This document shows positions 28,420 through 41,660 of a DNA stretch of 64,000 nucleotides, in pieces; position 1 is the first letter of the stretch, and each line of letters opens with the position of its first letter. The notes under the pieces are model-generated. The model saw only the letters and a program-made list of their open reading frames with translations. It searched no databases and was not told the origin of the DNA. A program made the position numbers and the translations under genes. The stretch comes from Lineus longissimus (lineage: Eukaryota > Nemertea > Pilidiophora > Heteronemertea > Lineidae), in assembly GCF_910592395.1 (NCBI RefSeq), contig NC_088312.1:22327292-22391291 (forward strand). The letters run 5' to 3'.

Positions 28420-28560
28420 ATGGTTTACACATAACGCCAATCAGCCAACAGAGCCAGCAAATGACGTTGCGCACCTGCTTAGGGATGCATGATTTACGTC
28501 ATTTGCTGGCTCTGTTAGTGTTTTCTGATTGTTTAATTAATGAGTTATGCGCAAACCGTA
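28420..28560. mobile_element. MITE with long inverted repeats
   Basis: Arms of about 50-65 bp (tatggtttacacataacg ... cagagccagcaaatgacgt and complement) around a short centre. TA at both ends suggests a Tc1/mariner-type target, but the ends are diverged. Confidence 0.65.
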
Positions 28561-29216
28561 CCATCGCACATCGGCATATCCGGGACCGAGGTTCTTAGTC
28601 AAGTTAGTGTCGTATATAAGATTGATCTGCAGGGCAATGACATATCCTGCCTACCATTGTGATTGTCAGCATCAGATAATCATGCCATATCACAAAATTC
28701 CCCTTGGTGTGATACTTCTATCACATCTCACACTGCATTCACTGTAACAGCACATTCACTGCATGCATAGGCTACATAGGCCTACAACAAAATTTGCACG
28801 CAGTCTCAGTTTTCATGTTTTTCAGTTCAGATTTTTCAAGTTTTAGTGGCTTTTTTATTTCTCTGGATACACCTCCAGTGACATTGTAACCTAAACAACC
28901 CTATGCGATTGAAGTTTTTGTAATCAAACGTGACAAAAGGTGTAATTACAGTGTTTTTATTTAGATATCTTTTTCAAAACAAGTGCTTGCTCACAGTGAC
29001 CTGGTGACCCGGAAGTGAAACCATAGACTCTGGCTTCACAAAATACTCTCAATTTTAGTGTCTATAAATTCCAATTTATACTAAAAAACAACTGAGTAAC
29101 ACCTCAAAAATTTACTCAACTAAACATATATTTCTTTATTAAGATGTTTATTGGAAAAATATTTATATTCTTTCGACTTCTACCATTTTAGGAGGGATTT
29201 TATTTGCTTGGATACG

Positions 29217-29263
29217 TGACGTCAGACATTGTTTTCAACATGGCGGCTTGTCAAAAGAGTTAG
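29217..29263 (+). promoter_or_regulatory. FAM228 promoter elements: CRE, YY1-type site, uORF
   Basis: A full palindromic cAMP-response element TGACGTCA (29217-29224; another at 27886-27893) is followed by AACATGGCGGC (29237-29247), the YY1 core often found at transcription starts. The ATG in that core opens a seven-codon upstream frame ending at 29263. CREs are common in testis-expressed promoters, which would suit this gene and PFN4. Confidence 0.45.
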
Positions 29264-29310
29264 AAGTTTTTAATAGAAAAAAAAGAAATTCCCCAAATTT
29301 ATCACTGAAA

Positions 29311-32300
29311 ATGGCATCATCTGCGGGTGACAAGACCCCAGTTGATTCAATCAAAGTGTTCCAAACCGATGAAATGGGCAGTAATCCCCTTGCAGCAGAA
29401 GATGACCTTGATTTTCAACCCCCGAAAGTGGTGAGCTGTCCAAAATGAGCCAACGAATCAAAAAAAGACAACAGTCAACACACACACTACACTCCATGCA
29501 CTCATTGGCCATTGCATGGCTGACAGTCAATGCACAGCAACGCAATCTGACACACGTGTGTGATGTGTGTGCTTCCCATGCCCATGTATTGCCATCAAAT
29601 TGGGGCTCCGCACTCGGACATTATACTTTACAATTACATCGTCATTTAAATTTACAAATCTAATCACGGCAACCCAGGCCAATCATACCGGATCTCGACT
29701 CCAGTCCAGTAGGCCTATCTCCACTCGACTTGTGAGAATCTCGGGATTCCCATTGACATTGTGCGACAGTGAAATGACTTGACGTCAGTTTTGTCTGAAT
29801 CTGATTTTTACTTTATTTTGGCTGTCGTATTATTAGGCCTACATACTTTTATGAGACATTTTTAGCCTTAGTCACTATAGATTCATGCACTTGATTGGGA
29901 ACAATGTTTACGTAACGTCGTGTTGGCCGTTGTCACGTCACCATGCATTTTACATTACTGTAGTGTAACGTGACGAGACGCGACGTTTTCGTAAACGTTG
30001 GTCCCAATCAAGTGCATGGATCTATAGTTTAGTGCACTGACCATGCAGGCGCCATAACGTCAACGTCGTCGACGAGCTGCCAATAGCGTGCAGGCCTACA
30101 TCTTTCGCCCTTCTACATTCTCGTATAGTCGGCTTGACTCGCCTCGTCTCTTACATCTCTTTACTCCAGTGCAAGCATCTAAAACTTAAGAAAAGGTTGG
30201 ATGATAAAATTAAAATGACATTTTTATTGAGTATTGAACAGTTTCTTTGTAACTTTTCCAGACAAGAAGCTTTGGTAAGAGGTCTGGAACAAGACGACCC
30301 TGGTCAACTGCCACTTCCTCCTACAGATCCCTGAGTGCAGACAGCAGACATTATGGAGGGGTAGATCCACAGACTCTCATTGGTCATTCAATCAGATTTC
30401 AAGACTGGTTGAGTCAAAGAAATGTAAAGAATGTACAGGTACGTGGAAACATATTTTGTTCTTGGTGGCAGTTGAGGGGGGACAGGGGGACATTTTCCCT
30501 CTAAAAATATTCAAGGGAATGTCAGAGCCCTTGTTAAAAGAAGCCAATTTTATTTATGTTTACATCACTTAGTACGAGTTGCTTACATCACTTGACAAAA
30601 CCATCATAGTGACAGCCACAGTGCCGACTGCCACCTAGTGGGATGTTGATACCCAATAACATTAGCATTATTGCTACAACAGAGGCCATCAGCAGTTGGC
30701 CGGGTCTAAGAGAAGTTGGAAGGCCCTTGTATGATTATTGGTTTTAAAGATCACATGGTCTGAAATCAATGAGAATATGAAGATTATGACATCAAGTTCA
30801 GGTTTCATTACCGAAGCCAGTAATTTCAAACTCATAGACCAGTTTTCCCTTTTGTCTGGAAAACTTGTTCTCAGTGTCTTACAAAATTAATGTAGATACG
30901 ATCTTGGTAATTCCCTTGCCATAGTTTAAATTACTTCTGCGCGGCTATATCAAATTACATATTGTCTCGCCTACAGGGTCGTATTAAAACCTGAGTTGAA
31001 TTTCATAAAGTATACAAAGCCTTGGTCTCCAGGGAGCTACTTAAGCTTTGTTTATGATTCTGTTCTAATATACCTAAGCCGGTTAAAGTAATACACCTGT
31101 GAAATATATCTACAAACTATTACAGTAAACCATTAAACAGCTGAGAATTATTTTATGCTCTACGATACAATAGGTCTGTTGACTGGGTTTTGTAGTGCTA
31201 AGTAAGTACAGTTAAAATATGTTGTAGTTTGGTGCTTTGTTCGAGAATGCCGAAAGACTTTGGTGCCCCTAGGGAACGGGTCATTTTCTCAGGATTGGAT
31301 AGCATTTCATCACATTCATGGCATTAAAGGACTAGATAATTGTCTGTCATCTCATACATTCCTATCAATATCATCTTCATTCAATCAAGGAATTACTAAC
31401 TTGGAAATTTTCCACCCAACAACCTGATAGTGATAATGATAAATGTTAACTGACAGATTGAATTTTTTGTGTGTCTCTATAGACAGTCAGTATCGAGTTG
31501 ATTATTTTCAGTGTGATTTATGAGAGTGTAGATTATGAACAACAGTTACAGTGGTGAAAATAAAGTCTGCTGGGAATGTTGTTGGTCATCTTTAACATTG
31601 AATAACATAACAGATAAAAGAATAAATAAGAAAATCTACACTTGGTGAAATCCGAATTTGTGAGCTGAAGTTCCGGACGATCGTAAATGACAAAATCATG
31701 AGTATGGTAAAGTCAGGGTCTGTGGTTCGGTTTCTCCACAATCAGGAAAAGTGTGAGTTGCCACCAATCTGGGCAGCGAGGGCAAGGTTTTATCAGGTAA
31801 GTCTGAGATGGATAAAATACAAATTTGTCCGTCTTCATACAATGTCTCATGACATTTCACTTGCAGCTCTTCAACTTCAATGTCTCTTTTCACAAGACTC
31901 CATCGATTCTGATCTGATTCATCAATTCTGACAAACCTTGTGACTTCATACCACATAGATATGGCTGTCTCGCTGGGCAGTTTTATTCATGACACATGGC
32001 TTCAAGATTAATGAAGATATAGCTCGGTTTGAAATAACTCAAATCCATAGCCTCGTGGTTAACACTTCTGGCCACCACGCAATAGGGCCCGGGTTCGATC
32101 CCGTGGAGAACCCAGGATTGTATTTCCGGATGAACCGGCGTGGCTTTCATGGAACTAAAATTCCTATCTCTTCACAACACGTACATTAAAAACGTATGAA
32201 ATAGTTGAGGGTCTGTCGGATGAGACTAAAAGCCGTGGTCCCTTGTACCCGAGTGTCTTTGCCAGGGCAAGTAAAATATCCCACATAGGTGGACAGTAAC

Positions 32301-35300
32301 CTATAGTGGACTCCATACCTCCGGCAAAAATCCAATAGGGTTACAACGCCGGTAATGATGATGATGATGATGATTAAAAGTTACGCCGCTTTCAACTAGC
32401 ACATGACTGCAATGTTATAAACTCATTATGAATCGATATTTGAAAAAAAACTAAGTGTCAGTGCAGTTGAAAAAGCCAAGCACACTTTTGGGACATTTCC
32501 CTTTGATAAATTCTGCCTTCATTTTAAGAAAAAGCAGTGCCTCGGCTTCACCTAACAGTTGATGTTTGTGTCTCTGAACATTGCTTTGCTCTTACAATGG
32601 CACAGTCTGTGCCATTCCTGCAGTGAAAGCTTTTTAATCAGCAGTAATATTGCATGGTTATTGAGCATTATGGAAATTATTGGCAATAAAGTCCGCTTTC
32701 ATTAACGCTGTCTCAGTGGGATATGGTCTCACTGACTTGGATAGATAATTGATGAATTAATCAATTATACGGGAAGGCTAAATGAGGAAAGCTTGTCACG
32801 TTAACCGGCTCAGAATAACTAATTAAATGACAGCCAAGCCTGAGGGAAAGTTTGTGTGTTGGTAATAAGGTGAATTTTGCACAAGGCTAACTCCCTCAGA
32901 TACTTACTGAGCTCTGTCAGATATGCTATATTTCGCTCCTAGATCCATGCTTTTGAATTTTAAGTGGTACCTCTGTGGGGCCATGTCCTTGGTTGAAATG
33001 ACAGGATGTACGAGTGTTGTGGAAGAAGCGACTTCCATTCCTAAATGTCAACCCCTCAAACTTTAAACACGGTGTAGCAGTCAGTGTGAATTGAGAAAGA
33101 CTTGGAATTTCTCTGATCTTCTCCAACAAATAAGGCCAAGCCTTTGGAGGATCACATGTATTGGCCTCTGTCTGAGCAAATAAAAGCAAAACTTTTGTTA
33201 ATCTTATCTGTCTACTACTTTATGAAATAATTGCAGAAAATCTCTCTAAATTTTGCCAAATATGTTCCCTTGGGACGAAGGGCTGAATATATTTTCTTGT
33301 CAGTTGATCAATAACTTGGATTACAAGTGAATTATAACAATCGATTTCGACTTCATTTGTGTTTCACATTAGCTGTGCATCAGTTGAGCTGAGTGCTGGA
33401 GGCCCTTTTGGATTAGCAGCCATGGGAGCTAAGCTCTCGTGTCATGAACAGATAGGGACCTGTCCCACCACACCAATATTGTAGGGCTTGCAGTGCGTGG
33501 ATATGTTTTTGAGTGATTTTGGTCTTCATCTCATCGGCAAAGGATACGTCTTTATCTAACGAATTCAAGTTGAATGTATATTTTAAGATTGGCTCATTTG
33601 GACATGTACAACACGGAAGAGATATTTTTAGGCTGCGGATCTGTCAACGTCTTTTCAAATGGTCTTATTCTGTCATAAGAGGAAATGATGAGGACATGGC
33701 AGACATTTTCTGATCACAAGATGACTGATGAGCCTGATGTTGGTGTTCTGAATTTTTGCCTGTGACCAAACTAATCCATCAGTACTGTAAATTATATAAG
33801 CTGCGTGAAGATAAATATAGTGTTAATTCGATATATTAGCGACTGTTTTCACTGATTGATTGCCACATCAGATGACAAAGACGACATTAGCACTAGCCGA
33901 TATTGATTGCAACAGTGCGGTGAGACCTTGATTCCTGTGGACTGGTCGGCTTGACTTTCTAGAGGAATCGATCGAGAGCATAGCCAGTTGGAGCAAGCTG
34001 TCGGATACAATCGGACCTATTCCTCCACCTTATCATTATATTTATGGTCATTGAATTGACTTCTGGGGTACAGCAGTCAGTGCCAGTTGTCACTTGTGGT
34101 GGGAGCAAGTTTTTTGGTTGGATGTGACTTTGAGATCTAGCTATTCTGCACTTCTGAAGTTTTCAAACCATATTTATCAGATTAGTGGACTTTCTGGATA
34201 GGGGCTTTAGTTTGCCTTGTTTTTCCTTTACGAACAGTTAGTTAGGGCCTAAGACCTGATTTTCACAATTCCTGTGGTTAGAGCTCACGGTTTCAACATG
34301 GATAGTAAGAGAATAGCACAGAACAGAGAATATGTCAAATCAGTGCGGACTTTCAGTGATCATTTGATGAGAGTTACCGTGAGTATGGTATTGGTACAGT
34401 TTCCCAATGAGCCCTGCGGTGGTGGCGAACTAGGGGGTCATTTCAAAGTCTCTCTTCAGCTTAGTACTAAAGCACACATAAAAAATATTGCAACCTTTCT
34501 AATCTTCTAAGAAAACCTTTCCTATTTGATTGTATGCTTCATTAATAGAGCCAGCCACCAGAAAATTTGTAAAATAGGGAAAGTGTGGACACTTTTCTGT
34601 AAACGTTGTTCCTAATTCAAAGTGATCTATAGTTGCCATATAATTGATTGCTAAAAACAAAAGAAAATCTCGATCATAATTTTATCCAATTATTGACCGG
34701 CCACTGTTTTTCTATACTCGACTGAGCCAACAAAAACCTTTTACTGCCAATGGTATAAAAACTGTATAAACAGTCGGGGGCAATATTTGTAAAACTCGAC
34801 ATACTTGGTGATTCCATGCTGCAGGGCTTCCTACTATAAAGCACTGGATCTCCAGTCCTGGCTGTGTACTGATTAAACTTGGCCAGAACATTTAGGAAGA
34901 CAAACTCAGAATTTATAAAAACTGATCGTCTTTTCTGAATCTTCCTGTGGGGGGGGGGGGGGGGGAGGGGATATATCATGTCTGAGTGACATCTCCTTAT
35001 CTGTTTGCATTGGTTAATCTGAGGTCTAGCTGAATTCTTATGGTAATAAAGTAATGTTTTGTTAGCAAATAAACCGCCAGGCCTATGACTCCCACAAGCA
35101 TATATAGTAACAACAGTATGAAAACAAACAGTGGCCATATCATAACACATCGACTTGACTTTTCCATGCCCTTGACAATACCTGTACTTGCTTTCTAATG
35201 AAAAGGCTGTTTTTGTTTCTATTACAGATTTTACAGTGGACTTTTGCTAATCCTTAAACATGTTGATCCTGTCTGTCATATGTTTTCATATTCTGTCCTT

Positions 35301-38300
35301 GCAGGAGAAAGCTGATGTAGAAGCCAAAGCAACTAAAGGTCTCTACACGTCCATCTTAGATACGGAGGACACATTTGTGAAGGTCAGTTTCAAGATGGCC
35401 GGCTATGGTTTCCAGCTTTCTTTTCCTGGTTTTCACTCAAGCATTTCACAAATGTGACCCGCTCTACCAAAACTAGGCGCTTGTCGCATCTGAACTTGAC
35501 AGGTTGATACGGACTTGTTGTTCATTTCCCTATTGTAGACCTTTTGTGAAATGTGACCAAATCAGTTTGTAATAGATTTCACAAAAGGTCTACAATAGGG
35601 AAATGAACAACAACAAGTCCATATCAACCTGTCGAGTTCAGATGCGACAAGCGCCTAGTTTTGGTAGAGCGAGTCACAAATGAGTGATTTTTGTCACTGC
35701 GATCAGTGACTAAACTTATTGAGAACTAAATCCTTGAAATGTTCAAAGTCTGGGAACGTAGACTTGACTTACTAACGTGCCACTCTGTACATTTCAGGAC
35801 ATCGACGACCTCTTATTGTACAAAGATGGCTTAGAACTGAGGAAAAAGGAGATCCTTCACAAAAAGTGGAATGAGCGTGTCCATGAGCCAATTAGAAAAC
35901 ACATCCTCGGGGAGATGGACGGTCCTGCGTATACAGCGCTGGCCCGGAGAAAAAGACAACTGTATAAAGAATTTATAGAATTTACAAATAAAAAGGTAAA
36001 AATCAAGAATATGACTATGACACGACCTCTGAGTACTCAAGAGCCTGTGGGGTGAGTCTTAAAGCTGTGGTCCCTTGCACCTGAGTGTCTTTGCCAGTGC
36101 AAGTTAAAGATCCCACACAGGGGTAGAATTAGAAGTGTAAACTGAAGTAGCCTCCCGTCTCTGCAAATTCCAAGTATTAATGTATGCCGTATGAGTGAAC
36201 AATAATTGCTCTTCCTTTGCAGGGCCATGTTTTCCTTGATACCTTCCCCCCAGATGAGTACTTCCCCTTCAGCATGTACCCAAGGCCATATCATTTGAGG
36301 GTGAGCAAATAGAAATCAGTATCACTATCAGACATGTCAGGACCCTGATTGGTGGTGCAGACAACCGCTGGACAGTATGAAGCTAAGTTTACTTAAAAAC
36401 ACATCATTATTTCGGTACAGATGTGCTTACTGGTAACACCAATGCCAGCTTACTCTTTTCTATTTCCAAATCCGTTTTGAATAAAAAAGTTAAAATTGAT
36501 TTTTTCCTGTTTTAGGTTGCCACAAAACGACTGCAAGATCCGTTATTGTCACAAGAGCGTGCGCGCAGCGCGGAAGACCGAACCATCCTCCAATGCGAGA
36601 CAGGCAACATCTACTCAGATAGAGACATCCAGCAAGTGCGTCTGCCACCTCTGCCACTTGTACCGCTCGGAAGGCAGGGAACAGAATGCAAGACGTGGAT
36701 AGCGATGCCACTGAAAGACATTGAGAGCCCCGTGAGGCATGCTAGCAGGTGTGTATGGCATTACTGGTGTTGATTTGAAGACATGTTTCAAGACCAAGGT
36801 CTTGAGGCAAAAGTCCTCAAAGAGTGTTTTTAAGCTTGCACACTTCTGTGTGAGACACTGTTGTTGCATTGGCACACGGACTTTACATAACTTCCTTGTC
36901 AAATCTAAAGACTTTTCAAAATTTTGCAGTCAGTTTTAGAGATTATTTCGGGAAATGGGGTTGGGGCTTGAGACGGCGTTATCCCCTGGGATCAGAGCCT
37001 GAACCGATATGGTTACAATGTAATTAAATCCTCTACTTGAAATCCATTCATGTTTGTTTAATCCTACCCATGTCTCATTCCCTGATCTTTCACAGGTCTA
37101 TGTGCAGCCCTCATTTTATGATCCCTCACTTAACCCTCCTGTGTGAAAATGTTCATAATCTGAATAAGCCATGCACTCTTTTCTGCATAGTGTGTGCATG
37201 TGACTTTCATTGACCCACTTATATCATAATTTTGGATGGGATGCTATTACACTACCCGCTAATCTGTTTTTTGTCAGCTTTCAAATCATCGACATTTTCA
37301 TCCTCCATGACTGAACGGCTCCTATAGTTTTTAGTGCCAGCTGGCCACAATAGAGTGTTTCACGGTCAGCCATGTTGGGGGGCATAACAATGATTTGTCA
37401 TGCCTGACTTAACTGAATCAAATGCTGTCACTGTCACTAATGGACATGCTTTCTTTTGTCTGTCCTTCCAGCATGGCAGGTGATAACATCACGTGAAACA
37501 ACTCTTTAGCCTTATGGGGACTGTCACCATTGATGGTTCCTGGCATGATGCAATTGTGTTGTTGTCACAGTCTAACTATGCTTAATGCCAAAAATGAAAA
37601 AGGTTTCTTTAATGAAGAAAATACAAATGTAGCTTCACCCAAGAAGGTCAGTGACAAATACTTTCAGAACTGCTGCCTATAGAATTGAACTTCAAGGGTA
37701 TATGCATTCAATTACATTGTTTAATGTTGATTAATTTCTAGGGAAACGGTTGACCCGAATGTTGAGATGTGGTACGTTCTAATAGCTGCACCTCTAGAAC
37801 CGACTGCTTCCAGCTTTCTACTCATGATATTGCCGGCAGGCTTCAATCTGAACATTTTAGAAAGATAGAAATATATTCCCATTGCAACATTGATAATTGC
37901 CTGGACAAAGACAAGTCCTCATTATTGTTGTCCTAACCAGCTGGCTATTAACACCCCACAACTGGATCAATGTCTGGCATTTATCTCCTGAATAAAAAGT
38001 TGGGCATTTCTCAAGATCTTGCATTTGTTAGGATTTTCCACTGCTTGTCCTTGAGCTACACGATCTCCTTTAAAGGATTATGGCCGCACATTTGCACATC
38101 GTAGAAATCTATATCGCACTCACATCTTTCCTCTTGCCTTTGTCTGATATGATAGTGACCCATTGCCATCGAGGTAAGTTAACAGAAAATTCTGTGATTG
38201 AAAAATAAAAATTATGGGTATTACTTTCGTTTGCTTAAAAAATGACATGTCATCATCGCAAAATCCATCATGGGTCATAACCTTTCAATGCCAAACTAAC

Positions 38301-39928
38301 TCTTCATTCAGATTTTGTTTCCATTATGTATACGTTTCAATCCTGATCATACGATTTGGATATATGATATTTTAATTGTTGCTGTTGCTTGCTGATATCA
38401 TCCAATTTGCGTTGTGATTCTTCTAATGCTGGCCAACATTTATCAAAGGCTCAGTTGAGTCAAGAGTGCCTTCTAAAGCAGCCAGAGCTTTTCATTCCTA
38501 ATTCCTTCCATTTAAGGCACTGGGTTACAATCATTTTAAAATACTGACATTAATGCCATGTATACAGACTAACTCCTTTCCATTCATCCTTCATCCAGTG
38601 AAAACATGGGCAATCCATCCTGTGTCAAGCCTTCTCCTTACCATCATAAACAAAAGCATTCTCATAAGAAATCGACAAAACAGAAGGTCGTTTTTGTCCA
38701 CTTGACTTGAGGAAAGGTACACAAGTTAGAACATGTCCTGTCCGTACAATTTAGTTTGGTGATTGTCCTGTCAAGCACTGCCCTCACTGTCAAGGAGTTA
38801 GATGAGTTTGTAAAGCGATATGAACAGTAGTTAATCTGTGACCCGCTCTACCAAAACTAGGCGCTTGTCGCATCTGAACTTGACAGGTTGATACGGACTT
38901 GTTGTTCATTTCCCTATTGTAGACCTTTGGTGAAATGTAACCAAATCGGTTTGTAATAGATTTCACAAAAGGTCTACAATAGGGAAATGAACAACAAGTC
39001 CGTATCAACCTGTCAAGTTCAGATGCGACAAGCGCCTAGTTTTGGTAGAGCGGGTCACATCTATGCTTGTATTTGTAAGCTTGCCTGCTCTATTTTATCA
39101 CAGGCTGCCTGTGCTGGTTATAAAAAGTCATGTTTTAGTTGCATAGCTTGTTATCACTTCATCTCTAGATTTTCTAAGTTTTAAGCTGTTTAGAACGAAA
39201 TACTGTTTTTCGAATGCTCATTTACTCTATCGTCATTGAGTTATGAGCAAAACGTTCAATGGCCTACTCTATCGTCATTGAGTTATGAGCAAAACGTTCA
39301 ATGGCCTACTATGAACATCCTCACCACACACAACATTATCAGTATCACTTTCCTTGAGTCTCATTTACATATCGTGTGCTGCAAGTGCAAGACTAGATGT
39401 TATTGGTCAATAAAGTACCGATCCCACCAATCAGAGCAATAACTACGTCGAATTCACTTCATAAAGACTGTTACATTTTTGTCCTTATCTCATCTTTGCA
39501 CGCACCGTTGAATTATCATAATTCATTTCAGTGGTTGTCACAATATTGCCTTTGTGCGGGTCAAAAGCCTCATATTATTAACAAGTTTCATCATTGTTAT
39601 GCAATTTTCTCTAAAAAAACCTCTCCAAATCAGTTTCCTGAGAATACTGACCAGTCTTCACTCCGGTTTCAGGCGCCGAATGAAATCAGATCTAAATGCC
39701 AGCCACTTTTCCTTTGACGAATGGGGCTCTCCCGTTAATCAGACGATCGTCGATAAAGAGATGCAAGTGCAGAAACGAAAGCCGTGCACGACACATGCAT
39801 CGCTCTCAAAAACGAACATGACACGTCACATGATGTTGCAGCCTCCGGATGGAATGGAACAGATGCCTATCGTTCCTCAGCAAATGAATCAATGTGCCAA
39901 CGTTCCGATGATGACCCAGACTGTCTGA
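29311..39928 (+). CDS. FAM228B: FAM228B-like protein
   Basis: Eight coding exons: 29311-29430, 30262-30438, about 31671-31796, 35305-35382, 35798-35995, 36223-36300, 36516-36748, 39673-39928; about 421 residues. Matches to human FAM228B: the DWLSQRNVKNVQ segment, the helix ELRKKEILHKKWNERVHEPI with RKRQLYKEFIEF, DEYFPFSMYPRPYHLR, DPLLSQERARSAEDRTILQC continuing into ETGNIYS. Biochemical role unknown; the family is widely conserved and linked to ciliated or germ cells by expression. All exon joins agree in phase (the join to the last exon splits an Arg codon). The third exon (reading FLHNQEKCELPPIWAARARF) has a perfect GTAAGT donor but a poor acceptor, so its 5' edge is uncertain. The C-terminus after 39673 is Met/Gln-rich and not conserved with human. 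AATAAA at 40454-40459. Confidence 0.85.
29875..30027. mobile_element. Fold-back element in FAM228 intron 1
   Basis: Arms of about 47 bp (ctatagattcatgcacttga ... tttacgtaacgtcg and complement) around a second inner inverted repeat (gtcacgtcaccatg / tgtaacgtgacg). A one-arm relic (gtaaacgttgttcc ... gatctatag) lies at 34600-34635. Confidence 0.7.
32044..32376 (+). mobile_element. tRNA-derived SINE
   Basis: The head has an A-box-like tagcctcgtggttaacac and a perfect B box GGTTCGATCCC (32092-32102) at normal spacing. The body contains gtcggatgagactaaaagcc followed by gtggtccc, and the tail is an (atg)n run at 32353-32373. Located in the FAM228 intron between exons 3 and 4. Confidence 0.75.
35454..35677. 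mobile_element. Fold-back MITE, copy 1
   Basis: 224 bp, two arms of about 98 bp (gtgacccgctctaccaaaac ... and complement) around a short centre. Flanked by aaat on both sides (35450-35453, 35678-35681), a 4-bp target duplication. Confidence 0.88.
36054..36122 (+). mobile_element. Truncated SINE 3' part
   Basis: gagtcttaaagctgtggtcc, then cttgcacctgagtgtctttgcc matches the body of the SINE at 32220-32290. 5' truncated, in FAM228 intron 5. Confidence 0.6.
38838..39058. mobile_element. Fold-back MITE, copy 2
   Basis: 221 bp, nearly identical to the element at 35454-35677. Flanked by atct on both sides (38834-38837, 39059-39062), again a 4-bp duplication. Located in the last FAM228 intron. Confidence 0.88.
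39224..39309. repeat. Two-copy 42-bp tandem repeat
   Basis: Exact duplication of a 42-bp unit beginning ctctatcgtcattgagttat in the last FAM228 intron. Confidence 0.85.
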
Positions 39929-41390
39929 AACGTTTATGATGCCTTTTTTCTGTCCATTTTCTATCTTTAAAAAAGTTAGGAATTGAACATGCGGTCGTTG
40001 GGTGAAGCGTAGGTGGGCAAGACGGTTTTGCACCTGTTCAACTGTTGATATATGTAAGGGTCAAAAAGCATATTTATTTTTATGTCAAATGTACTGGTGT
40101 GAATTCTTTGCTTTTTGCCAAACATCAGAAATATAATGTTCAATGTGACTGTATGATTCTTCAGAACTTCATATCTGAAGTACTTTGACGTCACAGAAAT
40201 AGAAATATGAACATTTTTAAGTGCAGACATCAAATGCTGAGAAGAAGAGTACAGCTAATACAGTTACTCTCTTTGTGTGTGTTTTTATACCCTAGAGCTG
40301 TTACAGTATTGCTTGATTTTTAGTTTTAAAATGTTTGGAATGCACGATACTGCTTTAAATTAGTGAAATGATTGACCACGCAACTGCAAAAACTGTGATA
40401 CCGCCAAATTTAAGATTTTGTAATATTTAGGAATGATTAAGGAGTATGGCAGCAATAAAGTGAGAGCAGAGAATTATTTCGAGAGTGCATAATAGATTAA
40501 GTGTCCAATATTTGTCAAAAGTTCAACTTGCTTTGCGCTCAAACTTCAGGTTCTGGTAAATAGTGCCACCTCCCCTGGACATCAGGACCCAACCAAGACT
40601 TTCAGAAAAAGAGGGGCTCAGGCCTCTCACTTAGAAGAATTTCACTGGTGAATAAAACAAGTTGTTTCCTCCCGTTAGTCATAAATTGCCTCATTGTAAC
40701 AGTGAGGTCAGTTTCTTAGAAAAATTATTTTCTCAGCTACTTGTATTTACAATGGGAGATTTACATGAAGTATGACCAGTTTAATTTTTATTAATATATT
40801 GGACGAAAAAAAATCTTGACCCATGTAAAATATTTCTGCTGATGAACTGTCATAACTGTGATACTTTCAGCATTTATCTAAAGCATGTGACTGATAACAA
40901 CTTTTTAGAATTGTATATTTGTTCAGAAGAAATTATTACATGTATAGTCTTTAGTTTGTATGTACTTTTACATTTTTGGCCTGGGACTGGTATTTCTTTT
41001 GCCCAGTCAGAAAGACTTGCATGGGGACATCACGCCTAAAACTAACTTGCTGTCACATGCTGAAGGTTGTACTGCTAAAAGCTGCATCAACCTAGAGGCG
41101 AGGTCAAAGTGGCTGGTCTCAAGAACTGACCTCCACAGATTCTGACTGATATCCTCTGCATTTGGTGGTGGGACTTTCTTTACATCTGATGGGAAAGGTA
41201 ATATCAGTACCCAGGTTCCGACAGCTTTGCTAAGAAAATGCTCAAGATAGCAGAATATCTGCAACTGATGTATATACTTCAAGAGATCAGTGTTATTTTT
41301 AGGAAAATCTACTTTTACATGTTTAGCTTCAATATCTAGCTCCTTCTACTGGAAGTTTCTAGAGGTAATGAACACATTTTTTAGCACACA
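39929..41390. other. FAM228 3' UTR and intergenic sequence
   Basis: AATAAA at 40454-40459 probably ends the FAM228 transcript; another AATAAA at about 41740 could serve a longer form. No further gene supported. Confidence 0.35.
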
Positions 41391-41394
41391 TGGG

Positions 41395-41660
41395 TGAGCT
41401 TATGTCGTCACGTCTTGTCCGTCATCCGTCCGTCCGTCCATCGTCCGTCAATATTAGGGGCATGTTTGCTCACTGTTGAGTCTAGAAAGTTGAAACTTGG
41501 TGTGAGGATAACTTATGACAACATGACTCGACACAAAAAATATCATCGCCATTTGACCTATTTTCTGGGCTCCAGGCAGCGGAGACGCGGAGTATATTTA
41601 AAACCACTGATTATGTCAGGATGTGTTTCCCAGAGCTTAACCTTCCACAAGTCCATGTAG
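41395..41660. repeat. Putative dispersed repeat with gtccgtcc run
   Basis: Begins with cgtcttgtccgtcatccgtc and related (ccgt)n words, then ttgaaacttggtgtgaggat, a layout common to short repeats in marine invertebrates. Ends undefined. Confidence 0.4.

Noticed and set aside
34944-34968. G run as a regulatory G-quadruplex
   Set aside because: Simple homopolymer in an intron; nothing else supports a role.
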